Assembly (NCBI GenBank): GCA_947069175.1
Contig: CAMTDV010000007.1
Span: 51,603,681-51,667,680, forward strand
Direction: 5' to 3'
Origin: Scalesia atractyloides
Taxonomy: Eukaryota > Streptophyta > Magnoliopsida > Asterales > Asteraceae
DNA: 64,000 nt
The notes below the pieces were generated by a model. That model did not search any database and was not told the DNA's origin. It was given only the letters and a program-made list of their open reading frames with translations. A program made the position numbers and the translations under genes. Positions 1 through 10,442 of this stretch are shown here, one piece after another. Each line of letters starts with the position of its first letter. Position 1 is the first letter of the stretch.

Positions 1-291
1 AGAAAGCATGAAAAAAAAACTTTAATTATGTGAAAATTGAGATGTGCGTGTTTGCGTAAGCATGATATGTTAACAACACGTATATCACAATAAATATCAC
101 ACAACGACATATAGTAGTGAGAGTGCTTGCATGCATTTGTGTGTGAGATAAATATGAAACAAATAATTATCATGAGTTTGCATGTAACCGGCTAACATGT
201 AAGCAATTAAAATCTAATCAACTATAGTATACGCTCTAAGGGTCTAATAACCTATCCTATATCCTTATAGTCAAGAGCTCTGATACCAATC
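1..291 (-). mobile_element. Internal edge of a long-LTR (Tekay/Del-like) element that extends left of the window
   Basis: This AT-rich stretch has no coding capacity. Its right end carries a minus-strand primer-binding site directly next to the LTR beginning at 292. Because a primer site lies just inside the 5' LTR, the element reads right to left, its body lies to the left beyond the window, and the adjacent LTR is its 5' LTR. Assignment to the chromovirus lineage is inference from the primer type and the long LTR. Confidence 0.65.
277..288 (-). promoter_or_regulatory. Primer-binding site, initiator tRNA-Met type
   Basis: Read on the minus strand this is TGGTATCAGAGC, the complement of the 3' end of plant initiator tRNA-Met and the usual primer site of many copia and Tekay/Del elements. 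It lies three bases inside the LTR edge at 292. A site of the same sequence and spacing occurs at 38905-38916. Confidence 0.8.
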
Positions 292-1289
292 TGTCACACC
301 CTGACCCGCAGCGGAAATGGTAGTCGGGGCACGATTAGATTTTCATCAAAGCTCATGACATTTACTATAACAAAGTTTCATATTTATTAATTCAAGTTTA
401 AAGGAGAAATTTCATCAAACACAATAACTATACAAGCACAAGATTGTTCTAAACATGGCATTTATGAATTTCTTTATTTTTCTTCTAAGGCAAATTCCTA
501 TGTGTTCCTTGCTTCAACCTGTTCACCTGTATCATGTGTAAAAATAGAAATTTGGGTCAACAAAAGTTGGCGAGTGAATCCCGTTTAAACATTTGAAAGA
601 AATTATTAAGTTGATTAATTTAATAAAAATGTGCATAACCAAATATGAGCAAATGTATATGTAAACTATCCACAAACCATAAACATTTAATAATGTACAC
701 ATAAGCATGATAAATGATGTGATATGAGATCAAGGCTCAATCAAACCGAGCCGATCTAATTAAGCAACACGATGCTCTACTCGTATCCAACGAGGAACTG
801 ATGGACCTAATGTGAATACTTGACTAAAATGAGAAAATATAACCACATATAACAATAAACAAATATTACATAACACGTTAGATCATATAAGGGTAGTAGC
901 ACAAGTGTTTGAATAAACGATATAAATAAACGACACATGATACACCCCAAAACATGAATAAAAAGGGAAAGTTTGTAAGAATTCACTCACAATGGGGGCG
1001 TTTCTTGAGTTGATAACAAATGCGCACGATTTAAGATTCCAACCGACAAGAAACTAACCTAAGTAATCACGTAATAATTTGGTAAATATATTTCTTTTAT
1101 TTGAAATTAGTAATTTTATTTTATGACTTTTATTAGACTTTTAAGACTATTTCTATAGTATTTAATACAAATTTAAAGCTTAAAAAGTCTTATTTTTATA
1201 GGTATTTTTAGGGATTTTTGGAGCAAAAATAAAGGAAATATGTATAAAAAATATATTCCCTTTCAGGGTTGAACCAGGTCAAACCGGTC

Positions 1290-1745
1290 AGACTGTGCGA
1301 TTATTGGCATCGTGTAAGGATCGAACTCGTGACCTCCTGTAGACATGCACGCAACTCTACCAACTGAGCTACGTGTCTAACCCGAAATAATCTGGATTTT
1401 AATTATATATATACTAACTAGACCAACCTATATTTTAGTTTTATTTTAAAAAGGTTTGATTTATTTCAGAACTCATATAACCGTGCTTCAGACTCGGCTC
1501 GAACTCGCGACCTCAGGCTTGTTTGGCACACAGCCCTACCAACTGGGCTATGTGACTAACCGGGTATAAACTAGATTTTAATTATCTATATATACTTACT
1601 CGGTTAAATCATAATTTTGCTTACTTAAAAAGGTTTGTTATATGAACGGATTGCACGCAAGGAGACTCGAATCCGGGTACTCTTGTTTGTAATGCACACA
1701 GTCCACCACTGGACTGTGTGTCTAACCCGGTTTAATCTATGATTT
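1290..1745 (-). repeat. Three tandem tRNA-like cassettes inside the LTR
   Basis: Three diverged units of about 170 bp each contain a tRNA-like body on the minus strand: about 1311-1382, 1489-1561 and 1657-1728. Unit 1 has an A-box/D-arm (TAGCTCAGTTGG) and a B-box/T-arm (GAGTTCGATCC) at tRNA spacing. Unit 2 has TAGCCCAGTTGG and GAGTTCGAGCC; unit 3 has CAGTCCAGTGG and GATTCGAGTC. Each is followed by the same AT-rich linker (gattttaattat-like, then atatatact-like). Acceptor and anticodon stems do not pair well, so these are tRNA-derived relics or internal pol III promoter modules, not functional tRNAs. Confidence 0.6.
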
Positions 1746-2298
1746 TTATTATCCTTATAGACTGTTACATCTTCATCATGATTAATGCCCAGAACCCAAC
1801 TGTTAATCCAATTGTACATGTTGGATTAACCAATTTATTATAACTAATCACGAAACAAAAAGGAAATAAGAGGATTTAAGTACTTGTACCGAAACAGAAG
1901 GGTGTTATGATTTTTCCGATTGAATTCCGGCGAACACAGTTTCCGGCGAAGAGCTTATTTGAAGCAGTGGGGTTATCTCGAGAGTTTTAGAGAGATGATT
2001 GGATGTGGGCGAGTTCAATTGAGGTGCATGATTGCTATTTATAGTGCTAAAAGGGCAATTATGTTTTCGGTTTCTAATTTTGGAGTTAAAGCTCAATGAT
2101 TTCAGTCGGTTTCACACAATTGATTCCGAATTTCAGTTAAACTTGATGATTGACATCAGTTACAAGCGCTAATAAAAAACAACGGCTAACTCGATTTATT
2201 CATGCTCCGACTGTTACTGCTTCTGCGATTTGAATTTGCAGGTTTGACGGTTGTTTCAGTATAAGGTTTAATTGTTTTCAAATTTGATCACAAGTTTG

Positions 2299-2367
2299 TG
2301 TAGCTCAGTGGTGTGGAGTGTGTGTTCATTCAATGGGGACCCGGGTTCGAAACCCGTGGTCACCCTT
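2299..2367 (+). other. Fourth tRNA-like cassette, opposite orientation
   Basis: This segment has an A-box-like GTAGCTCAGTGG and a strong T-arm/B-box with CGGGTTCGAAACCCG about 35 bases downstream, followed by GGTCACC and a T-rich run that could act as a pol III terminator. It resembles a tRNA more closely in its 3' half than the three minus-strand units. The anticodon stem is not convincing. It is best read as a tRNA-derived module within the LTR. Confidence 0.5.
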
Positions 2368-2574
2368 TATATTTATTTTTATTACTTTTGGTTTCTTAAT
2401 TATTATTATTAGTTTTTATTTATTATTTTAACCCTTTTTATATTTATTACTTAATGACATTAATCTAACGAATTTGAACTATTAACTTAAATACATAACA
2501 AATCCTCATATCATATATTTGAATTTCTAAACGGAGCGGGTTTTAGAACCCGTTTTACAGCGAATGTTACAGTA

Positions 2575-2715
2575 TGCAGGACAAACCGGTCCAGTTGTTT
2601 GTATGCTGGACAAACCGGTCCAGTTGTTCGTATGCTGGACAACCCAGTCTCATTGTTCGTATGTAGGACAACTCAGTCTCGTTGTTCGTATGTAGGAACC
2701 CAGTCCCATTGTTGT
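2575..2715. repeat. Minisatellite, about 34-bp unit, 4 copies, in the LTR
   Basis: Four degenerate units carry the core GGACAAACCGGTCCAGTTGT followed by tcgtatgctgg or tcgtatgtagg. It sits just before the conserved LTR block at about 2716-2752. In the homologous LTRs at 32214 and 38920 a different 30-bp minisatellite occupies the same place. Confidence 0.75.
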
Positions 2716-4149
2716 AACTACGACAATCCTGTCACTAGTCATGAAACTCATGCATGTTTCGAAAATGATAACGCGTATGTGTTGTAAAACCGGTTTGTTC
2801 CGCATAAACTTTTCGTAAACCATTTGAGTTAGTTAGAATTCATTTAAAAACATGGTTTAGAAATATATAGTTTTCATTCATCGAAATATTGTGTACTTTT
2901 ACAAAACTCGCATGTCTTTCCACCCCCGAAAACATTTAGAAAAATGTAAAACTAGAAAAGTGGGGGTTATGAACTCACATCGATATCCAATGCAAAGCTA
3001 GCATAATATGATCCATAATGTCGTTTCCAAAACGTAAACTCGCTAGCATGCAATCTATAACATTCCTATCAAGGAATAAACTTATAAGTTTCTACTAAAA
3101 GCGTAGCTAAACTACGTGCCACCGAGCTTTACCAAATCGCTACTCGAAAGATTCGTCGGAAAGGTGTCGTTAACTTGATGGATACAATATTGTTATACTC
3201 GTTTAATCCCATTTATTATCAGTGATGAATATTAAATCTTGGGAACACTTAGTTTCCAAGAGGTTTAGGGTATGTATAAATATATTTATAAATACAAATA
3301 TATTTATATAATCGTGCTAGTCGTCCCGAATGGTAGTACGTGTACGTAAACAAGTGTTTGTATAAAAAATAATACACGTTATAGACTCGTACAATGTATT
3401 CAATCATTTCCCGAATAGTCGTCATATATGACGGATAATAGTATGACTCGTCGTATTGTTTCGTAAGATGTAGACATATATATGTAAACGTAAGTGTATA
3501 TGTATATAAACGTCGTGTAGCCAAAATAATAATCCCCCGTCTCGTTGATAATTTTCAAAATAATTATATAGTGATACGCTTGTTGGGAATCGACTTCGGT
3601 GATTTGTTATCAAAATAACTCGGTTAATAATATATGTGAAGATCGTACGGTATTGCGTCGAATTACGTTTAGACATTTGAAATAAATATAAATAATTACA
3701 TTTATTTTATAAAGTTTTCGAGTCATAGACCTTGTAAATAAATATAACTACTTATATTTATTTTAAATAATCGTCGCATAATAGACGTTTGGATTAAATG
3801 TAAGAAAATTATATTTATACGATATGAGTTTTCGCGTTCTGTTATCTTGTAAACCGTATTTGTTGAATGGTATCAACTTGTTTTGTGAGTTATAAAGAGT
3901 CGTAAAAAATAAATATATTCTTATATTTGTTTTTATAAATTACCTTGAATCCCGATAGATTTTGTTTTTATAATAAATCATGTTTCGTATTACAGATTTT
4001 TAAGGAAAAGGGACAGATTTTCATCTGTTTTAGGACAATCCCGACAATACAAATTGTCAATAAGTTTTCAAAACACAACAATCTAACGTAATAATATAAG
4101 TGTATCTTTCATTGTATTCAAAACGCCACTTTCTTGTATCACAATTTCA

Positions 4150-4208
<59 letters not shown>
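4150..4208. repeat. (TA)n microsatellite
   Basis: A nearly pure TA run lies inside the LTR, with a shorter one at about 4241-4256. It carries no coding or structural signal beyond the simple repeat. Confidence 0.9.
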
Positions 4209-4209
<1 letters not shown>

Positions 4210-5181
4210 TATCACGTGTCGATTAGGTTTTTGACTATAAAATATATATATATATATACATATGTATGTATGCAGGTTATATAAACAAATCATGTATAAG
4301 CCCAAAATTTTATTTTCTTACAAATTTGATAGTTGGTTCAGGTTAGAGCTCGGTGTCGGTTTAGGATATAAATTCAAATAATTTATATGTAAACTTGGGT
4401 TATTATAATTTTATCAAGACTCGCGTTGATCGGGTCTGACCCGAACCCAAATCTAACTGGTTGACCAGTGTTGACTTATTGACCGGGTTTAACCCGAGAC
4501 GCCAAAAATCTGTTTGTTCCTTAATACCTCGAACCACGAACAACGAGACCCGAGCTTTTGATCCGGTTTGACTAAGTTTGACCCGAATTTGGACCATGAA
4601 TTGATGTTGACTGAGTTTAACCAAACCGAGACCGCACATGTTTGCTTTCTATATAACCTAGACCCAAATCTGAATCGGAACAACCACCACCATCGCCGCC
4701 GGCTGCGGCGTCGAGCTGCTGCCTCCATCGCCACCCTTCCACCTCCGTCGAGCCGCGACTTACCCTACAACTCACCACTTGTCATCGTCTCCTTGCCGGA
4801 ACCACCACCACAGCCGCACTCCGTTACTATCTGAAACACAGCTGGAGAATTGTGGATCTAAAAAATCTGAGAAAGAATACGAGACTAAGGGCTTACCGAG
4901 TGTAATTTGTGAACCACGGCTATCGGAGTTAAAACTGCCACTTGCATTGCTCAAATCGTAAAATGGAGGTTGGAATCATGCTCAACATGGTCGGTTTAGG
5001 GGGGGTACCCATTGGCCCGCCATGAAAATCCGCCACCGCCGCCTTGAGTGGCGGTGCCGCTGCCATGATCCACCACCATGCTCCGCCGGCACCACTTCTC
5101 GGAGTCCGGCCACCGAACAAGAGGAAAAGAGAGGGTGAGATGGGTTTGGGAAAGGAATGAGGGGTTGGGTTGTTAATGATG

Positions 5182-5189
5182 CTTTTATA
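5182..5189 (-). promoter_or_regulatory. Putative LTR TATA box
   Basis: The minus strand reads TATAAAAG in the context GGTATAAAAGCATC. Downstream on the minus strand is a pyrimidine-rich and then GC-rich stretch (about 5150 down to 4660), which looks like a transcribed leader. The paired LTRs at 35738-35745 and about 42340 have TATTTAAA at the corresponding place, so this is a reasonable U3/R promoter. Confidence 0.5.
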
Positions 5190-5861
5190 CCTAGGGTTTA
5201 GGTGAGTTGGGCCCAATGCCATTAGCCCGCTTCTAGTGTTTGTGCGGTCCCAATGCATCTACAAGGCTCGTTTTCGAACTCTGAATTTCGTGGGATGTCG
5301 TAAAATATTATTTTAGGGTAAAAAATACTTGAAATTTTGTTGGATGTCTGTGTTTGCTGTATTTTGTCGGTTGCGTTAAAATTGCATAAAAGTGCTTCCG
5401 TTGTCGTTTGTAGTCTGTTTTTATCCAATTTCGCCTGCGGATATTAAAATTCGATTACGAAGCTAAATATATCATAATATATCATTTTTCAAGAAATTTA
5501 ACGAGTCTGATGTTCCCACTTCGATGTCGATGCGTTCTTACTGTCGCGTTTTCGTTCACGTATGCGTTCTGTTACATTCGGAAGCAGAATAATTTCGTAA
5601 ATAAATTCATATATGTAAAATGTACGTGCACAACTTGTATTTTTCAGCGTTGTCAGTATTTCTTCCGGTGTCAGTTCGTTACTGTTTAAACTTTCGGTAG
5701 ATTTCCCGCAAATCACCACACATCGTACTGTGAAGCCCAATAGACGTTCCTAGGCTTTCCAAAGGTCTAATTATGTTAACTTGCATCTAAAGACACCACA
5801 TAGTATTGTCTTAATGTTTGTTAAGTGGGTGATTATAAATCGATAATTACTGATTATCACA

Positions 5862-6817
5862 CAAGTGGTGCCTAATGAGGTATCACAAGCAAAAGATCTA
5901 AAACGAGCATGTCAGGGAGTTATTGTGTGGGTGGTACTGAGGCACATTGTGCTTTTAGTATAAATGTTGACCCTGAGTTGAAGATGAAGCTCCAACTCAT
6001 GAATCAGAGCGGCAAATTTGAAGGGATTGCGCTAGGAAAGAAGATGCTGCATAGGCTTTAGGTTCAAAGGGAACGAACTCGAGCGATGTATCAAAACCTG
6101 ATATAATTCTACAAAACTTGAATTTATGGAAGTGCAAAAGGAGAGGTACAAAAAGAGATAGAAAGAAAATGAAGAAACGGCGGCAAGGGAAATGTAGAGG
6201 CTTTAGTTGGATAAGAGGCGACTCGAATTTCCTCTACAAAATCAAGAAACTAAAGAATTCAGACTCATGAGAACGGACATCGAAGGCCTACCAGAACGAA
6301 ACCGTGCGGTGCTCTCAAGAAGGAAGTACAAGATCGCGTAGAAATGGCTAGGGGGAAGTGGAAGTGGACTGTGGTGGTTTTTTTATATGTTTTTTTAATT
6401 ATTTTTTTTTCTAGGCTATGTAATTTTTATTGTTAATTTTAGTGAAAACCTTTTATATTTTTTAGCATTTAAGTATCTAAAAAAGAAATTAAAAATAGAA
6501 TGGGGGAAGAAAGGGGAACCGCACCTCATGTTTGGGGAGGATGGTGGGGTAGAAAGGGAGGGTGATGTGGAGCTGAGGTGAACTTAGGGAGTAGTGGGGG
6601 ATGGGGAACCACACCTCATAACCTAGGGCAGGTGTGAAAAAGAGACAAAAAGTAATGGTTTTGTCATCTTCAATGTTAGCATCAAGTAGTTGTATAAGAG
6701 GCTTTGGGTTTGTTTAGGTTGAAGATTGTTTATGTATTACACAATTGTACAGAAGGTATACTAACTTGTAAATCTAGTATAGTTCCATTTAGTGAAACCA
6801 ACTAACGTTGCTATTTA

Positions 6818-6852
<35 letters not shown>

Positions 6853-6868
6853 ATATAATATATATATA
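5862..6868. other. Degenerate DNA-transposon-like stretch between LTR and TA tract
   Basis: No intact gene. The left half contains a broken coding-like stretch described separately. From about 6480 to 6650 the sequence is purine-rich and carries a 17-bp direct repeat, GGGGAACCGCACCTCAT at 6513-6529 and GGGGAACCACACCTCAT at 6603-6619. A TA tract covers about 6817-6868. Such purine-rich direct repeats occur in Harbinger/Tourist-type plant elements, but I cannot define the ends. Confidence 0.35.
5910..6345 (+). pseudogene. Possible relic of a PIF/Harbinger-associated MYB/NAM-like protein
   Basis: Translation on the plus strand gives short peptides separated by stops: one near 5911-6060 with a CVGGTEAHCAF-like run, and a charged Glu/Lys/Arg-rich C-terminal part around 6190-6345 containing EFRLMRTDIEGLPE and ending in a basic RRKYKIA segment. 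That charged-helix layout resembles the C-terminus of NAM-associated or trihelix-like proteins encoded by plant PIF/Harbinger transposons. No catalytic domain is present. Assignment is weak and rests on pattern resemblance only. Confidence 0.25.
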
Positions 6869-8234
6869 GGGGCAGGATTTAGGGAAAACGCCTATAAATT
6901 TGAAAACACTGAGAACGCCACTCGTCCGTTGGATCAAAACAATCTATGTATTAGATTGGCCCGGTGGCATTTTCATAAATAACATCAACTTTATTACATG
7001 AATGCGCTTCATTAAAGGTAAAAGGGTCCTTTTACTCGTCCAATACAAAAAGCCAACTCATAAATAAAACGCCATTAAAAATCCCGCTTAAACTACGAGC
7101 CATACACATAATCCTTTCCAGATGAAATGCCCATCTTTATCTAAAACACCATTCATGCAAAATGTTAATGTTGATGATGAAACGCGTTACAGCTTTAACA
7201 GAGCAACTGAAACGGCACAAACTTTATTACTTACATTAATTATAAAAATTCGGCCTACACTACACGCAAAAAACATTTTATATAAACAACGTCATAGTCC
7301 CTTTCATTGATCATACCAAAAGCAAACGCCATATTTTACTAAATACCATATTTAATCATGGGACGCCTTACATCTTTATCTTATTGAGTTTATCTTCACC
7401 TATTTTATTTACTGAAAAGTGTTCTTCTTCTTTGGCGTTTAGGTGTGTGCGAGATCTTCTACGGTTTGTTATGAACCATCTCAATCAAACACAATAACAT
7501 TATTTTGCCTTATAAAAAGTTAATTAGTTTTATCTTTATCTAAAACGCAATTCAAACAAAATGCCAAACTTAATGATGAGACACCTTATAGCTTTAACAG
7601 ATAAAGCTGAACAAACAGTAACTAAAACGACGGAAACTTTATTACTAACATTTATTATAATAAATTCCCGCCTAAACTACACGCCAAAAACATCTTATAT
7701 AAACAAACGCCATCTTTTACTAAATATCATTCAATTTAGAAAGTTCAAAAACCACACATGGTAAACGTCGTTTCTTGGAGATTCAGTTTTATTCTCAATA
7801 AAGTTTCACTTAATGTGTTGGACAAAATTCTCAAGTGAGGATTTTTTCCATCTCATTGAGCAAAATCTTATTGAGTTAATCCTCACCTATTTTATTTACC
7901 GAAAAGTGTTCTTTTTTGTTGTCGTTTATGTGTGTGTGCGATCTTCTATGGTTTGTTATGTACCTTACAAATCACAGTGTTATGCACAAAAAGTGATATA
8001 TGAAGAAGGCCACTGAAACATAATCGCCATTTTCAAATATTACTTTAAAAAACACGCCATTGAAATAAGCATAAAGAACAATAAGTCAGATGTGTTGCAT
8101 ATAACGCGACTTTATTTAGGGGACGTGAACAATAACAATCCTGCCTCTACATATCATTTAGCTTTCCCTACCACATGTTCGACTAGGATCCGTTCTCACC
8201 GTTTTCACATTTCCAACCGTTTTCTCTTGATCCC
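6869..8234. mobile_element. TIR element X (about 1.37 kb), flanked by (TA)n on both sides
   Basis: The left end reads GGGGCAGGATTTAGGGAAAA at 6869. The reverse complement of the right end reads GGGATCAAGAGAAAACGG. The two ends match for about 45 bp with scattered differences (shared GAAAAC, TGAAAAC and TGAGAACG blocks), so these are terminal inverted repeats. Both ends abut TA tracts, as in MITEs that target TA microsatellites (Micron type in rice). There is no transposase, so it is non-autonomous. Confidence 0.6.
7123..7965. repeat. Internal tandem duplication within TIR element X
   Basis: About 7123-7480 is repeated at about 7533-7965. Paired blocks include GCTTTAACAGA at 7191 and 7591, ACACGC then TTATATAAACAA near 7260 and 7680, and TCACCTATTTTATTTAC then GAAAAGTGTTCTT at about 7395 and 7884. 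Divergence is substantial, so the duplication is old. Confidence 0.65.

Positions 8235-8322
<88 letters not shown>
8235..8322. repeat. (TA)n tract separating two TIR elements
   Basis: A nearly uninterrupted TA run of about 88 bp serves as right flank of the element ending at 8234 and left flank of the element starting at 8323. Coding potential predicted across it is an artefact of simple sequence. Confidence 0.9.
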
Positions 8323-8326
<4 letters not shown>

Positions 8327-9138
8327 GGGGTTCTAGAGTGAACACTAGGTTGAGAGTGAACTGTGTGAACTAATATGAGCCATTGGATTATATCATCTAG
8401 AGATTTTTAAACAATGGCAAGATTCTAGTTATAATCTTGTAACTTCTCTTTAAATTAATTGACAGAAGGGTATTGGCGTCTATTGTAAATTGCATTTATT
8501 AAAGAATATAATCAAAATTCCTAAAATCTTGCTAGTTTCCGTATATACAAGATACACAGTTGTTAGTGTATACACATGTGTACAGTCTCGATAGTATTAA
8601 TTTATACAAGATACACAAATGTTAGTTTATACACATATGTACAGTCTCTCTAACTATCAATTTATACAAGATATACAGCTGTTAATTTATACACATATGT
8701 ACTTGAATAATACACATGTGTATAAATCTGGTTTAAACCAACATGTGGGAACAAGATGTAATTATACACAAGTGTATAAGTCTTGTATATACTGACATGT
8801 ATACACATATGTAAAAAAACATAATTTAATTAGGTTTAGTATTTAGTTTTAAAAAGAACATAAGAGTTTATTTAAAAATAAACATTAGCCCGAGGTAACT
8901 TTTGAAACTTGGTTACTATTCTGTGACATTTTCCCGCCCTTTAATCTCTTATAATTAAAATAATAGAGAAATAATTAAAAATGAGAGAGAGAAAGTTAAG
9001 AGATGAGAAAATTAAGGGATTTTAATTAAAAGTACTTGATTAATATCAATCTTACCCTTTTAATCTAAAAAATAATCAAATGCAAAGATTAGTTTACTCA
9101 GTTCACTCTCAAGAAGTTGTTCACAAATGATCCTAATC
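8323..9138. mobile_element. TIR element Y (about 0.8 kb), flanked by (TA)n on both sides
   Basis: The left end contains GGGGTTCTAGAGTGAACACT followed by GAGAGTGAACTG. The reverse complement of the right end contains TTGAGAGTGAACTGAGT, giving terminal inverted repeats. The outer bases resemble element X (ATATAGGG plus GG and TT runs), so the two likely belong to one superfamily. The interior (8540-8815) is rich in the palindrome ACACATGTGT within tatacacatgtgtaca-like units. No coding sequence. Confidence 0.6.
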
Positions 9139-9185
9139 ATATTATATATAATATATTATATATATATATTATATATTATATGTAT
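9139..9185. repeat. (TA)-rich tract right of TIR element Y
   Basis: An AT-only run that supplies the right-hand flank of element Y. Confidence 0.8.
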
Positions 9186-9327
9186 AATCACCTATGCATG
9201 ATACTATGTTGTCTATCTTTTTAAAAATAGTATTCTCTTTTTTTTATTGTTTTTATTTCCTCACGCAAACTCAAACCCTAAATTTGAAAATTATAACAAC
9301 CGCCACCCCCATCCCTTCTTCTCTCTG

Positions 9328-9626
9328 AGAGCATTCACATTGAATTCTTATCCATACTCTTATAGTTACACTAAAAAGCACTACCTTTTCTCCCTCCTTA
9401 TCAATTATAGAATATTTTTATACCTTTATTATTACCTTTTTTTCTCCTACACTCACAACCACTTTAAATAGTGTTAAAAAAATTAAAGGGATGAACACAG
9501 TTTCCTCTATATTTACGGATAAACAGTAACATTTTCTCTCTAATGTATTCACAACCACTCATAACCATTTATTATAAAATAAATAACACATTCATAAATA
9601 TATAAGGTAACCATTGTGAATGCTCT
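9328..9626. mobile_element. Small MITE, hAT-like (about 0.3 kb)
   Basis: The left end is AGAGCATTCACATTG; the right end is CATTGTGAATGCTCT, whose reverse complement is AGAGCATTCACAATG. That is a near-perfect 15-bp terminal inverted repeat. The interior is AT-rich and non-coding. I could not identify a clean 8-bp target duplication, so hAT assignment rests on the TIR style only. Confidence 0.6.
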
Positions 9627-10442
9627 AAACACAAAGAAACCCTAAATTTTCAAATTGCTGCCAACACAATACCACTTCTTTCAAAATCGGAAATCAATGA
9701 ACATTTAGAACTGCAATACTTGTCTTCTTCTACTCTATTCTTTTAATTCACGACAATAGGAGGGTGATAACGGTTTTGGGTTGTGCTTATAGACGACTGA
9801 GTCTGTTTTCAGATTTGGTGATGGTGACGATGATGTTGGTATCAGGTGGTTGACGGTTAGGTTTTTGTTTGAAGTTTGAGTTGGGTTTTCTGGTGGTGTT
9901 TGATATTTCAGTCGGAAATAGGGTGGTGTGTTTTGGTAAATGGTGGTGGCGGGTGGAGTTGTGGTTGCTTCGATGTTGGATAACTAGATGACGATATGGG
10001 TTTGAACAGAAGATAAAGGTGACTAGTTTTTTTTGACGATGTTGAAGATGGTGTCAGATGGTGACATCTAGTCGGTGGTAGTGGTGGTTTTTTGTTTCTA
10101 CGGGTGGCAGAGGTGGAGGTAATGAGCAATAAGAATCAGCAGACAAAAACCCTAAACAATGTTTCTATCCCCACTCTTTCTCTAAAAAATAGGCAGCTAA
10201 AATGTTGCCAAAAAAACAATGACGCCGTAGCTTGTATACGTCGGAAAAAAATAAACTCTCAAGAAAATGTCAATACGCTGGAGTATAAACAAATATGCCT
10301 AATCTTCAACAAAAACGCCTAGATTAGCAAAGAAAAACTTCAAAAATTCGATCAATAACCTTCTTATCTGAACTAAAGCACCTCTAAGGGATATGAAAAA
10401 CCACTCTAAATCTTCCTAATTACCCTTTGACCAATCCTTAAT
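9627..10442. other. Unclassified intergenic stretch
   Basis: Low-complexity G/T-rich sequence (about 9755-10110, with GGTGGT runs) is followed by AT-rich sequence. Open frames here are short and compositionally driven. The last five bases, ttaat at 10438-10442, are the left target duplication of the solo LTR that begins at 10443. Confidence 0.5.

Larger units (their letters stand above)
292..5861 (-). repeat. 5' LTR (about 5.57 kb) of a minus-strand long-LTR retrotransposon
   Basis: The plus-strand text starts TGTCACACC at 292 and ends GATTATCACA at 5861, so on the element strand it starts TG and ends CA. Landmarks shared with the LTRs at 32214 and 38920 are a GTTGGCGAG block near 565, a block after the minisatellite (TGCATGTTTCG near 2751), a GC-rich leader (4660-5120) and the block CGTTCCTAGGCTTTCC near 5743, all in the same order. 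It is unusually long even for this group, partly because of tRNA-like cassettes and a minisatellite. The partner LTR and left target duplication are outside the window; caagt at 5862-5866 would be the right copy. Confidence 0.7.

Noticed and set aside
1311..2367. Functional tRNA genes
   Set aside because: A and B boxes are present but acceptor and anticodon stems do not pair, and the units are tandem copies inside an LTR.
8092..8373. 93-codon open frame with a Tyr/Ile-rich end
   Set aside because: Most of it is translated TA microsatellite.
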